Source: Sporosarcina luteola (GTDB lineage Bacteria > Bacillota > Bacilli > Bacillales_A > Planococcaceae). From it: a DNA stretch of 64,000 bases. The translations under genes were made by a program, and so were the position numbers. Positions 38,928 through 45,981 of this stretch are shown piece by piece; position 1 is the stretch's first letter, and each line of letters starts with the position of its first letter. The stretch covers positions 62,001 through 126,000 of the forward strand of contig NZ_BJYL01000016.1 in assembly GCF_007991495.1 (NCBI RefSeq), written 5' to 3'. The notes under the pieces are model-generated. The model was not told the DNA's origin. It did not search any database and saw only the letters and a list, made by a program, of their open reading frames with translations.

Positions 38928-39806
38928 TTATACGACGTATATAACTTCTTTATTCGTCATTTTAATCCTCCCCTCTTTTTCCAGCTTCACTAAAGTTCTT
39001 GTTAGTTCATTTTTGGTTAAAAATTCATCGTCTTCAATCAACTTTTCCCAAAGTGTATCAATATGAATAGGCATCTGACCGAAATTAGATATTATTGTGT
39101 TAAGTAATGCATTGGGCCCCCAAGCAGTAACAGTTGCGGGGATATCATGATTTTCAATAATTGCTTCTACATCCTTCATTACTTCATCTTTAAAGAAATT
39201 GAAATCTTCCACCGACCTTAACTCACGGAGTTCTAAATCCCTCTTTTCTAAGATTTTTTTAAGTTCCATAAAGTGGTTGATTTTATTGTTATTATCCATC
39301 TCTATTTTATCCCTAATAACTTCAAGGCTTTCAAGAGATTTTGTAAATACAATCAAGTCGTTCTTTATAACACTCACTTTTCCGGAAATATCCTCCAACT
39401 GATTCGAACTATGCGATGATTGGATAAAGGAGAATATTATAGCTATAATTGCTAATACTATGGATAATATTGTACTTGCTAAAGATAATTTCGAGTTGAT
39501 TTTTTCAGGTTCAAGTTGAAACCCCACAAAAAAAAATACGGCGATGATTATAACAATTAAAATCCAATATGTTAAATCCTTATCACTCGGGAATGATCCT
39601 TTATATAAAACACTATCATTATTTTTCTTGGAAATCTTATAAAAAAACAAAAGTAGAATTGTAACGGAAAAAGTTATGAGCAGAGAAAATTCTTTTTCCA
39701 AGAAAGTGACATTGATACCATCCATCAGTGACATTATATAAAAAGACAACGTTAAGATTATTAGCGTTAAAATGGCAATAACTACTTCATATATGTTTTC
39801 ATTCAC
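38928..39806 (-). CDS. Membrane protein with coiled coil and C-terminal helical domain
   Basis: The 292-residue protein has four membrane helices (~8-30, 40-58, 78-97, 108-130), a coiled-coil region (~140-215) and a C-terminal ~70-residue part (LIEDDEFLTKNELTRTLVKLEKEGRI) that resembles a winged helix. The gene is markedly AT-rich compared with the flagellar genes, consistent with acquisition. No family recognised. It could be a membrane-bound regulator or an effector, but nothing here decides this. Confidence 0.6.
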   Translation of the reverse strand: MNENIYEVVIAILTLIILTLSFYIMSLMDGINVTFLEKEFSLLITFSVTILLLFFYKISKKNNDSVLYKGSFPSDKDLTYWILIVIIIAVFFFVGFQLEPEKINSKLSLASTILSIVLAIIAIIFSFIQSSHSSNQLEDISGKVSVIKNDLIVFTKSLESLEVIRDKIEMDNNNKINHFMELKKILEKRDLELRELRSVEDFNFFKDEVMKDVEAIIENHDIPATVTAWGPNALLNTIISNFGQMPIHIDTLWEKLIEDDEFLTKNELTRTLVKLEKEGRIKMTNKEVIYVV

Positions 39807-40101
39807 TATTAAAGCACCCCATAAATTAGGTATTGTGTATTCAAATCAATTCGATTCATAACCTCGTTATAAAATAAATACCATTCAACAATAGCATATT
39901 TAAAGGTAGCAGAACGATATTACTACCAAACCTATTTTGCAATCCGCTGTACTAAGCAAGGTTCTTACTAATAGAAGAAATCATTTTCACGATATATGAT
40001 CCGATATAGGGAAGCAAGTTCGGAAACATTAATACCGTTACTGCAATTGCTAAATTTGACAAATTAAGAACCCTTTGAATCATTTATCATTAGGTGTTTG
40101 A
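39807..40101. other. AT-rich intergenic region
   Basis: About 300 bases without an open frame or a clear hairpin. It ends at the promoter of the homing endonuclease-like gene. Confidence 0.5.
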
Positions 40102-40123
40102 ATAATGCGCATTATGCTATAAT
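40096..40123 (+). promoter_or_regulatory. Promoter with palindromic spacer ahead of the homing endonuclease gene
   Basis: A consensus -10 TATAAT lies at 40118-40123, with a -35-like TGTTTGAA about 16-17 bases upstream. The spacer holds the perfect 14-bp palindrome ATAATGCGCATTAT (40102-40115), a likely operator. Transcription would start ~30 bases before the GTG at 40162. Confidence 0.65.
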
Positions 40124-40161
40124 AGTAGAAGCAGACAATATTAATAATAGGATGTGAAAAT

Positions 40162-41043
40162 GTGAATTTATCTGATGAACTCCTTTCACCAATCCAAAGA
40201 AACATCTTATTCGCAAGCATTCTGGGTGATGGAACATTGACCAAGATTTCAAAGAGAAGCCGGAGAGTCAACAGCAATTACCGTGAAAACTTTGGACAAG
40301 CTCAATTGTCATATCGCCAATGGAAAGTTTCTTTTTTGCAGGAACTGCTCTACTTCAACACAGCTCAGAGTGAAATCTTGTCTAAATCACAACCGTTATT
40401 TACAGCCCTCGAAAAAGAATTTTATGATGCTAACAGGATTAAACGGATTCCGCCAGATTTACTAAAGACATGCACGATGCCGCATTTCTTAGCCATTCTT
40501 TATATGGATGATGGCTCCCTGTCAATTTCGAGCCGAGTAAATCATCGATTAAAGAAAATTTATCTTACTCCCCACATCTACTTGTATCTACAATCCTTTC
40601 AAAAAACCGATTTCCAAATTCTTCAAGATCATATTAAAAGCAATTATAAAGCCTGCCTTACGCTGAGCACGAGGAAATATGGGTCTGGTTATGTTTTGAA
40701 AACAACAGCAGTCAAGGATACCTTCGATTTTCTGAATGCAATCCAACCCGCTATTCTTTCATGCCCGTCTATGTATTATAAAACAAACTGGAGTTATAGG
40801 TTTAACTTGGAAGTGACAAAATGGACCGCCAAGTATCCGGATTACGAAGTGATTACGAGTTCAAGTGATCGAACTCGCGCATATTCGAATGACGAGATAT
40901 CGCTTCTGATAAACTTGAAACTGATTGGCTATACAGATAAAGAAATTGCCAATATTTTACGAAGGAGTTATTGGTCTGTTGTTTATAAATGGAGAGAGAT
41001 TAATAAAGGATCAATAACTCTGTTAAACTCCTACCCATCATGA
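40162..41043 (+). CDS. LAGLIDADG-type homing endonuclease with C-terminal helix-turn-helix
   Basis: The 293-residue protein starts at GTG (AGGATG upstream). Motif 1 is FASILGDGTL (~17-27) and motif 2 is AILYMDDGSL (~113-122), the two LAGLIDADG helices of a single-chain nuclease. After the nuclease part a helix-turn-helix-like segment follows (DEISLLINLKLIGYTDKEIA, ~250-275). The gene is free-standing and points toward the split hag gene, whose last exon begins 470 bases downstream on the opposite strand. It is a good candidate for mobilising the hag introns in trans. Confidence 0.78.
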   Translation: MNLSDELLSPIQRNILFASILGDGTLTKISKRSRRVNSNYRENFGQAQLSYRQWKVSFLQELLYFNTAQSEILSKSQPLFTALEKEFYDANRIKRIPPDLLKTCTMPHFLAILYMDDGSLSISSRVNHRLKKIYLTPHIYLYLQSFQKTDFQILQDHIKSNYKACLTLSTRKYGSGYVLKTTAVKDTFDFLNAIQPAILSCPSMYYKTNWSYRFNLEVTKWTAKYPDYEVITSSSDRTRAYSNDEISLLINLKLIGYTDKEIANILRRSYWSVVYKWREINKGSITLLNSYPS

Positions 41044-41110
41044 TTTATAACTTTCTGTATGTTTACCAAGTGTCTATTTAGGTTATGCCCTGTATTAGGA
41101 GGTGAATTGG

Positions 41111-41422
41111 ATGGTTCGGGAAAATGCTCTCTTTCTTGAAAACACTTGCCGGCGAACACTTAATTATGAAGATAGAGGAGCACTCAATGGTTTAGTGGAT
41201 GCTGATCAATTAAACAGAGTTGGTACAGGATACTACGTTCTGGCAGCAGCACTTGCACCCTACTTCAAAGAGGGAAATTCTAGAGATCGTGAACTGATTA
41301 ACAATTTTTTAGATGAGTTTTACTCATTGTCAGATTCTGAATTGACGTATGGCGACTATAATGAGTTGTTAGGCAGGGCACACGGTAATTTAAGGGAACT
41401 CCTAAATACTCTAACTGCTTGA
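41111..41422 (+). CDS. Hypothetical protein (103 aa)
   Basis: AGGAGGTG stands eight bases before the ATG at 41111, so it is probably translated. The product is soluble, helical and acidic (AAALAPYFKEGNSRDRELIN, SELTYGDYNELLGRAHGNLR). It lies between the homing endonuclease gene and the convergent 3' end of hag, possibly in the same transcript as the endonuclease. I do not recognise it. Confidence 0.55.
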   Translation: MVRENALFLENTCRRTLNYEDRGALNGLVDADQLNRVGTGYYVLAAALAPYFKEGNSRDRELINNFLDEFYSLSDSELTYGDYNELLGRAHGNLRELLNTLTA

Positions 41423-41472
41423 AAAACAAGCATTGCCCTCTGTTCAATAATAACTATTGGAATTCAAAAAAC

Positions 41473-41504
41473 AAACGCGATCCGAATAACCCCGGACCGC
41501 GTTT
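41473..41504 (-). terminator. Terminator of hag
   Basis: On the minus strand AAAACGCGGTCCG pairs with CGGATCGCGTTT around GGGTTATT, followed by TGTTTTTTG. It lies 12 bases after the stop codon of the last hag exon, which supports that exon being the true gene end. Confidence 0.88.
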
Positions 41505-41515
41505 TATTAACCAGA

Positions 41516-43466
41516 TTAACGTAGCAATTGAAGTACGCCTTGAGGTTGTTGGTTGGCTTGCTTTGCCGCCATGTCTTTCGATCATGGAATAGACTATATC
41601 TTCACCCTCAAGTTTCCTTGTAGGGGCTGGGCACTTCGAATGTTACGATTCGTAACAGCCTACAGATTTCATCGTCGTAGTCTTTGACCTTAGACGGTAT
41701 ATCCTAGTCGTTGAACGTTCCCCACGGTTTCCCGACAGGGGCTTCGCTGCTGATTGTCCAATCTCTTCGTTTTTCAGGCCGTCGCGTTTACCGTTTCCAG
41801 TTGCGCTGTGGCAGAAGAGCTCTTAGGAGGTTCCAGCAATTCACCCAGTGATGCTCTTAACCGTTACCAGTTAAGACGCCCGTACAACATTACCGAAGAA
41901 GTTGAAGAACTCCCTGCGGACTTTGCTGTGCTTGAGCCAACATTGCTTGTGCTGCTTGAGTCAAGATGTTGTTCTTTGTGAACTCCATCATTTCTTTCGC
42001 CATCGTGCGAACATTAGCTTTCACTAAAGACTAGACTATATCTTCACCCTTCGATTGCTCGGTAGGGGTCGGGCACTTCGGATCGGCAAGGTACTCAGTC
42101 TTGCGTTTCCTATGGGTTTCATCATCATGAGCTTACGCTTGTAGATGGTATACCCTAGTCGTTGAACCTTCTCCACTCTTTCGAGACAGGAGCTTGGCTG
42201 CTGATTGCCCAATCTCTCTTCTTTTCAGCCCATCACGCTTACTGTTTCCAGTTACGTTGTGGGGAAGAAAGCTTAAGGGGTTTCCAGCAATTCACCCGAT
42301 CGTACTCACTGACCGTTACCAGTCAGGACGACTGTGTCTGTTACTGCTTATGCAGCAGGTAAGACATAATCCACGTCGCGGATACGTGATTCCGCAGCAG
42401 TTAAGTTTTCGGAAGAAGTTCCGAGGTTGTTAATTGTGTGCTCTAGGCGGTTTTGTGTTGCACCTAGCTTTGAGCGTTCTGCTGAAACTGTTTCAATAGC
42501 TTCATTTATTGTTTTAACTGCCGCAGAAGCTTTGTCTTGAGAAGAAATATTAATACCTTTTGTTGGATCTACAACGTTTGTTTCAGTTGACACTGCAACA
42601 GTACCACCTGTTCCAACTGTAGCAGTATCAGTACCTGTTACACCAGCAGCAAATACTGCTGTCAGCCCATCTACGCTATTAATTGCATTCAAAACATCGT
42701 TCTTAGTTGCTGTAATAGCACCTGCTGCAGCATCTCCAACACCAAGACCAGATTCATCAGTACCTGCTGCTTGTGCTAAAGTAATAGTTAATGTGTTTGT
42801 ATCTTTGTCATAAACAGCACCGTTTGATACAGCAGCATTTCCAGTAGCTGTATCAGGATTAGTTGCAGCAGCTGTATAAGCAATTGTTACAGCTTCACCT
42901 TTCTCATTAGTGATCAAGTAATCTGTATCAATCGCTGTATTAGTTAGTTCTTTACCAATTACTTTTAGAGCTTCAGCACCCATATCATTAATTTTCAAAT
43001 CAATACTTTGACCCTCATTAGCACCAATATGGAATTTTCCTTCAAATCCATTTGCGCCTAAAAGATTCTTCGTGTTAAATTCTGTGTTTTCTGAGATACG
43101 TGTAATTTCTTGTGCGAGTTGATCTACTTCTTTTTGTAGCTCTTTTCTGTCAGTACCATTGTTTGTATCGTTGGCAGATTGAACAGCAAGTTCACGCATT
43201 CTTTGAAGAATTGCATGTGTTTCATTAAGTGCACCTTCAGCTGTTTGAATTAATGAAATACCATCCTGTGCATTCTTTTGTGCCATATCCAAACCACGGA
43301 TTTGACCACGCATTTTTTCAGAGATAGCAAGACCTGCTGCGTCGTCTCCTGCACGGTTGATTTTAAGACCAGAAGATAGTTTTTCTAAGTTTTTAGATGC
43401 TTGTGTGTTGTTAGCACCTAGTTGGCGGTGTGTGTTAAGTGCCGCGATGTTGTGGTTAATTCTCAT
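41516..43466 (-). CDS. hag: Flagellin, split into three exons by two group I introns
   Basis: Exon 1 is 43466-42369 (366 codons: conserved D0/D1 N-terminus MRINHNIAALNTHRQLGANN, a variable centre, and a C-terminal part reaching ESRIRDVD). Exon 2 is 42003-41935 (MAKEMMEFTKNNILTQAAQ then AMLA). Exon 3 is 41560-41516 (QANQQPQGVLQLLR, stop). Joined they give a normal 403-residue flagellin, the filament subunit exported with FliS. Without splicing of the first intron the protein ends at YVLPAA and lacks the last helix needed for export and polymerisation. Each upstream exon ends in T and each intron in G, as group I splicing requires. Sigma-D promoter, CsrA-type leader and terminator are present. 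Splice sites are predicted, not measured. Confidence 0.9.
41561..41934 (-). ncRNA. Group I intron 2 of hag (374 nt)
   Basis: On the minus strand the core elements appear in order: CTGGTAACGG (P2 hairpin), GACAATCAGCAGCGAAGCCC (P/P4 region, ~41738-41755), GTTCAACGACTAGG (R, 41703-41717), and AAGATATAGTCTATT (S, 41587-41603). GACTA of R and TAGTC of S form P7. P9 is CCATG/CATGG. Aligning the P1-P2 region with intron 1 puts the 5' splice site at GCT/CAAGC, and the 3' site after AAAG gives an exact in-frame join. No protein is encoded in the core. The first 45 nt of the intron also encode an alternative flagellin end. Confidence 0.88.
41890..41934 (-). other. Alternative flagellin C-terminal codons inside intron 2
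   Basis: Reading straight on from exon 2 gives QAQQSPQGVLQLLR and a TAA at 41890-41892. Exon 3 gives QANQQPQGVLQLLR. The two differ at two residues, while the DNA differs at most synonymous positions. Transcripts that keep intron 2 therefore still specify a full-length 403-residue flagellin. Confidence 0.85.
42004..42368 (-). ncRNA. Group I intron 1 of hag (365 nt)
   Basis: The minus strand has CTGACTGGTAACGGTCAG (P2), GCAATCAGCAGCCAAGCTCC (P region, ~42189-42206), GTTCAACGACTAGGG (R, 42153-42167) and AAGATATAGTCTAG (S, 42031-42045); R and S pair as P7. P1 is formed by GAT/TATGTC of the 5' splice junction with GACACAGTC just before P2, placing a U·G pair at the splice site. The 3' end is ...CACG followed by ATGGCG. 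No open frame for an endonuclease lies inside. Splicing is essential for a full flagellin. Confidence 0.92.
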
Positions 43467-43475
43467 GATTGATTT

Positions 43476-43513
43476 CCTCCTTGAGTGTGTATGGGTTCAC
43501 GTCCTTGTGACCC
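43476..43513 (-). promoter_or_regulatory. hag leader: CsrA-type hairpin and ribosome binding site
   Basis: The leader RNA contains GGGTCAC-AAGGAC-GTGAACCC (43493-43513), a hairpin showing GGA in its loop, and AAGGAGG (43476-43482) as ribosome site with a second GGA. Two such sites are the known binding pattern for CsrA on B. subtilis hag, antagonised by FliW. Both regulators are encoded next door. Confidence 0.78.
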
Positions 43514-43576
43514 GATATAATTTTGTTGCTCGCGGAGTAAGAGCCGGCCGAACTCTTTCTGTCGCTTACAATATTA

Positions 43577-43603
43577 GTATCGGACAAGTTGGTAGGGTGT
43601 TTA
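43577..43603 (-). promoter_or_regulatory. Sigma-D promoter of hag
   Basis: The minus strand has TAAA, 15 bases, then TCCGATAC, close to the sigma-D consensus. It lies ~110 bases upstream of the start codon, leaving a leader of about 100 nt. Confidence 0.85.
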
Positions 43604-43666
43604 GCGTTTTCTTAAAGTTTTTTTGGATTTTGGATTAATTTGAGGAAAGTATGGTTCGAAGAGTGA

Positions 43667-43703
43667 AAATGGATGCCTGTGAGTATTTCAAGGCATCCAT
43701 TTT
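43667..43703 (-). terminator. Terminator between csrA and hag
   Basis: AAAATGGATGCCT and AGGCATCCATTTT form a 13-bp stem just after the csrA stop codon, with T residues within the 3' arm. It isolates the hag transcript from fliW-csrA. Confidence 0.9.
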
Positions 43704-43709
43704 GAGGTT

Positions 43710-43934
43710 TTATTGTTCTTTCATTGTGAGTTGTGAAAAGAGTGAGGCATCTAGTGTTTGTGCCTCGGTATTTGTTTCAGTAATGGATTGCACTAGTTCG
43801 CCTCGAAGGATGTCTACATTTTTCGGGGCTTCTATGCCAATTCGGATTGTGTCGCCTTTCACTTCAAGGATACGAAGTTCGATGTCGTCACCGATTTTGA
43901 TTGTTTCGTTCGTTTTACGAGAGAGGACAAGCAT
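43710..43934 (-). CDS. csrA: Translational regulator CsrA
   Basis: From the ATG at 43934 the protein has 74 residues: MLVLSRKTNETIKIGDDIEL is diagnostic, with RIGIEAPKNVDILRGEL as the RNA-binding strand. CsrA binds GGA motifs in the hag leader and blocks ribosome access when flagellin builds up. The start follows the fliW stop by one base; AAGGAGG lies within the end of fliW. The longer frame upstream is only the fliW overlap. Confidence 0.95.
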   Translation of the reverse strand: MLVLSRKTNETIKIGDDIELRILEVKGDTIRIGIEAPKNVDILRGELVQSITETNTEAQTLDASLFSQLTMKEQ

Positions 43935-43935
43935 G

Positions 43936-44373
43936 TCATTTTGCCTCCTTCGGTTGACCGATTGTGTGGCGGGTTGTGAAGCGGTTATCATTTAAGATCA
44001 TTTGTTTAGCTGTTCGGTTGTTCATTTGGAAAATGAGCGGTGCTTGCAGGTTAATTGTCGACGATTCGAATGGTTGCTTCAGCGTGAGAATACCGAGCAC
44101 GAAGATATCCTCCGGTTTTTCGATGTTGAGCAGTTCAATTGTCGGTTCGTCGATGTCGAATGAGTAGTCTGCGACGAGTGTGTATGGGTTGGTGACGATG
44201 AATGCGACAGTCGGTGTATTGGATGATTGCAGTACTTGGAAGATGTCGTTGCCTTCGATTGGGAGAAGGACGAATTCTTTTTCGCCTTCGAAGCCTGGAA
44301 TGCCTTTCGGGAAGCTCCAGAGTTGGTCGGATTGAATGTCGATTTGGCCATGGAATTTTGTTTGGATGTTCAT
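43936..44373 (-). CDS. fliW: Flagellar assembly factor FliW
   Basis: The 145-residue protein reads FPKGIPGFEGEKEFVLLPI and later LTLKQPFESSTINLQAP, typical FliW. FliW binds flagellin or CsrA in turn and so ties hag translation to flagellin export. AAAGGAG precedes the ATG. In B. subtilis yviE directly precedes fliW in one operon; here a three-gene cassette with its own terminator separates them, so fliW-csrA needs a local promoter or read-through. Confidence 0.95.
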   Translation of the reverse strand: MNIQTKFHGQIDIQSDQLWSFPKGIPGFEGEKEFVLLPIEGNDIFQVLQSSNTPTVAFIVTNPYTLVADYSFDIDEPTIELLNIEKPEDIFVLGILTLKQPFESSTINLQAPLIFQMNNRTAKQMILNDNRFTTRHTIGQPKEAK

Positions 44374-44410
44374 GTATGTCGCTCCTTTTCAAAAAGTCTT
44401 GTATATAACA

Positions 44411-44433
44411 AAAAAAGAACGGGAATCCGTTCT
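44411..44433 (-). terminator. Terminator of the toxin-antitoxin-chaperone-like cassette
   Basis: AGAACGG-GAAT-CCGTTCT followed by seven T on the minus strand, six bases after the stop codon of the SecB-like gene. It separates the cassette from fliW. Confidence 0.9.
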
Positions 44434-44438
44434 CAAAC

Positions 44439-44903
44439 TTACTCTATTCCATCCTTATTTACTATATCACTTGATCTATTAATTGTAATTGAATGCTTAT
44501 CCTTCAACAATCTTGCTATGTTGAGTACTGGTAATAGCAATGTTGGGAATTCATTTGACTTGGCAGTTATATCGGAAATGATGCTTCTTAAATACGGGAA
44601 TAAAATTGCTATTGCATTTGTCGATAGGTAATCTTCAAAAGTCATGTCGATGTCTTCATCAGAAGATTTTTTGTACGTAAATTGTCCGCAAATTTCAGCT
44701 TGAACGATAAAAGGAGCATTTAATTTGTTATCTCCGATTTTCGTTTTCAAATATACACTAGCATTGCCCTCATCCATAATGATAATTTCTGCATCAAAGT
44801 CTGTATTCAAATGAGGTTTGCTATCCATATCAAATTGCTTGTTCTTCATGTAAGATAATGATTCTATCGTATAATCTTCAAAAAAGAGTTCAGACATATT
44901 CAC
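44439..44903 (-). CDS. SecB-like chaperone
   Basis: The 154-residue protein ends in a clear SecB signature: ANAIAILFPYLRSIISDITA and NEFPTLLLPVLNIARLL, which align with the peptide-groove helices of SecB (CPNILFPYARE, FPQLNLAPVNF in E. coli). Bacilli lack the export chaperone SecB; in Gram-positive genomes such proteins usually occur as the chaperone of toxin-antitoxin-chaperone systems, where they protect an unstable antitoxin. The start GTG at 44903 overlaps the stop of the preceding gene; an ATG two codons later is possible. AT-rich compared with flanking flagellar genes. Confidence 0.85.
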   Translation of the reverse strand: MNMSELFFEDYTIESLSYMKNKQFDMDSKPHLNTDFDAEIIIMDEGNASVYLKTKIGDNKLNAPFIVQAEICGQFTYKKSSDEDIDMTFEDYLSTNAIAILFPYLRSIISDITAKSNEFPTLLLPVLNIARLLKDKHSITINRSSDIVNKDGIE

Positions 44904-45289
44904 GCTGCTCCTGTTAAGTTCGTATTCGTATTTACTGCAATCACATAGTTTTCCATTCCTTCGAAAGAAGCATAGTAGCTATTCTTCGTAGTTTTTCGGT
45001 TATCACCAACAGTGATCTCGATTTGTTCCAATTTCTGACTCTTATTTGGTAGGAAGTGGTTTCCAAATGTAACATTCAAGAAACTAGAATAGTTAAAATG
45101 GTAGTCCATTTCATTAGCTTCTTGATCAGCAAAAAACTCTTTCGTAAAATTCTTCGAAAGATCATCATACGTTAGATAATCAGATGTATTATCCTCACGA
45201 ACAAAGTGCATGCCCGGATTTTCAGCATTTAGTTCAATTTGCAATCCTAACTTTTCAGCTGCCAACATGATTTTGTTAATATCAAACAA
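44900..45289 (-). CDS. Putative antitoxin of the cassette, family unknown
   Basis: Starting at TTG 45289 (GAGGTG six bases upstream, overlapping the end of the toxin-like gene) the product has 129 residues: FDINKIMLAAEKLGLQIEL at the start, then mixed alpha/beta. No helix-turn-helix, membrane segment or known antitoxin motif is seen. Its position between an ADP-ribosyltransferase-like gene and a SecB-like gene makes it the likely antitoxin, with the flexible Asn/Thr-rich end (NTNTNLTGAA) as a possible chaperone-addiction tail. That role is inferred from gene order only. Confidence 0.65.
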   Translation of the reverse strand: MFDINKIMLAAEKLGLQIELNAENPGMHFVREDNTSDYLTYDDLSKNFTKEFFADQEANEMDYHFNYSSFLNVTFGNHFLPNKSQKLEQIEITVGDNRKTTKNSYYASFEGMENYVIAVNTNTNLTGAA

Positions 45290-45294
45290 GATAA

Positions 45295-45858
45295 TCACCT
45301 CACTACACTTTTTTCCAGACTGTTGAAATCCAATATTGACTGATCGTAGACACACAATTGATTTCCTTTATTATTCATAATACCATATGACATTAAGTCG
45401 TCAAACATATACGGTTTAGACGAATTAGGAAAAAGGTAGCAACTTGCTTTATAACCTTTTTCAATAGCAAGTAAATCCATCACAATGCATCTAAAGTAAT
45501 GCTCTTGCTCGTCTTTCGATAAATTGGTTTCTGGAACTTTGATTGCTACTTTTTGGGCTTTTAAAAATTCAATAAACCCTTGTAGTATTCCCTGTCCACT
45601 TTCCGTATTTAAGTCAAGCACTTCATTACTTGCCGCATTTCCGTTTATGTATACTATGCAAGGAACCGCTTTCTCTCTTCTAGAAATGGTCTTTGCCCAC
45701 CATTCGGCTTTCTCCCTGTCATCCAAAAAGAAATAGATTCCGTTGCCTAACCAGTGATTCTTCCTTTGATTATAAACGAACTTTCTGTCTTCATAGATAT
45801 CTTCAAATCTGTTGGTAGTTGTGCCATGAAAGCAGTGAAACGACCGATTGTAATGCAT
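45295..45858 (-). CDS. ADP-ribosyltransferase-like protein, putative toxin
   Basis: The 187-residue protein begins HCFHGTTTNRFEDIYED and continues WLGNGIYFFLDDREKAEWWA. The first motif supplies His in a strand (xFHGT) and the second Gly-x-Tyr (GIYFF), the NAD-binding pattern of PARP-like/DUF3990-type ADP-ribosyltransferases. A third acidic catalytic residue cannot be placed with certainty. No signal peptide or trafficking domain. As the first gene of a three-gene operon ending in a SecB-like chaperone it fits the toxin of a CmdTAC-like system, where CmdT modifies mRNA during phage infection. GGAGG precedes the ATG. Confidence 0.72.
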   Translation of the reverse strand: MHYNRSFHCFHGTTTNRFEDIYEDRKFVYNQRKNHWLGNGIYFFLDDREKAEWWAKTISRREKAVPCIVYINGNAASNEVLDLNTESGQGILQGFIEFLKAQKVAIKVPETNLSKDEQEHYFRCIVMDLLAIEKGYKASCYLFPNSSKPYMFDDLMSYGIMNNKGNQLCVYDQSILDFNSLEKSVVR

Positions 45859-45918
45859 TATGTATGAACCTCCATAACGGTCTAGTTGTATAACCGATAG
45901 CCAAAGTAGTATATGAGT

Positions 45919-45927
45919 ATCATACCA
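45919..45927 (-). promoter_or_regulatory. Probable extended -10 promoter of the cassette
   Basis: The minus strand reads TGGTATGAT, an extended -10 element, ~60 bases upstream of the toxin-like start codon. No good -35 is seen, which is common with extended -10 promoters. Confidence 0.5.
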
Positions 45928-45981
45928 GATTATGAATCATTATGTTCAGAAAACGGGTGTTTTTCACCTGTACGCTCCCTT

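Noticed and set aside
42348-42368. hag could be a frameshifted or truncated pseudogene ending in YVLPAA
   Set aside because: The missing C-terminus is present downstream in frame after removal of segments with group I intron cores, and promoter, leader and terminator are intact.
41754-42433. Open frames on the plus strand within the introns (e.g. 41754-41981, 42162-42362)
   Set aside because: They run antisense to conserved intron RNA elements, lack ribosome sites and resemble no protein.
44439-45858. The cassette as an ordinary RES-Xre type II toxin-antitoxin pair
   Set aside because: No helix-turn-helix antitoxin is visible, and the third gene is plainly SecB-like, which fits a chaperone-dependent system better.
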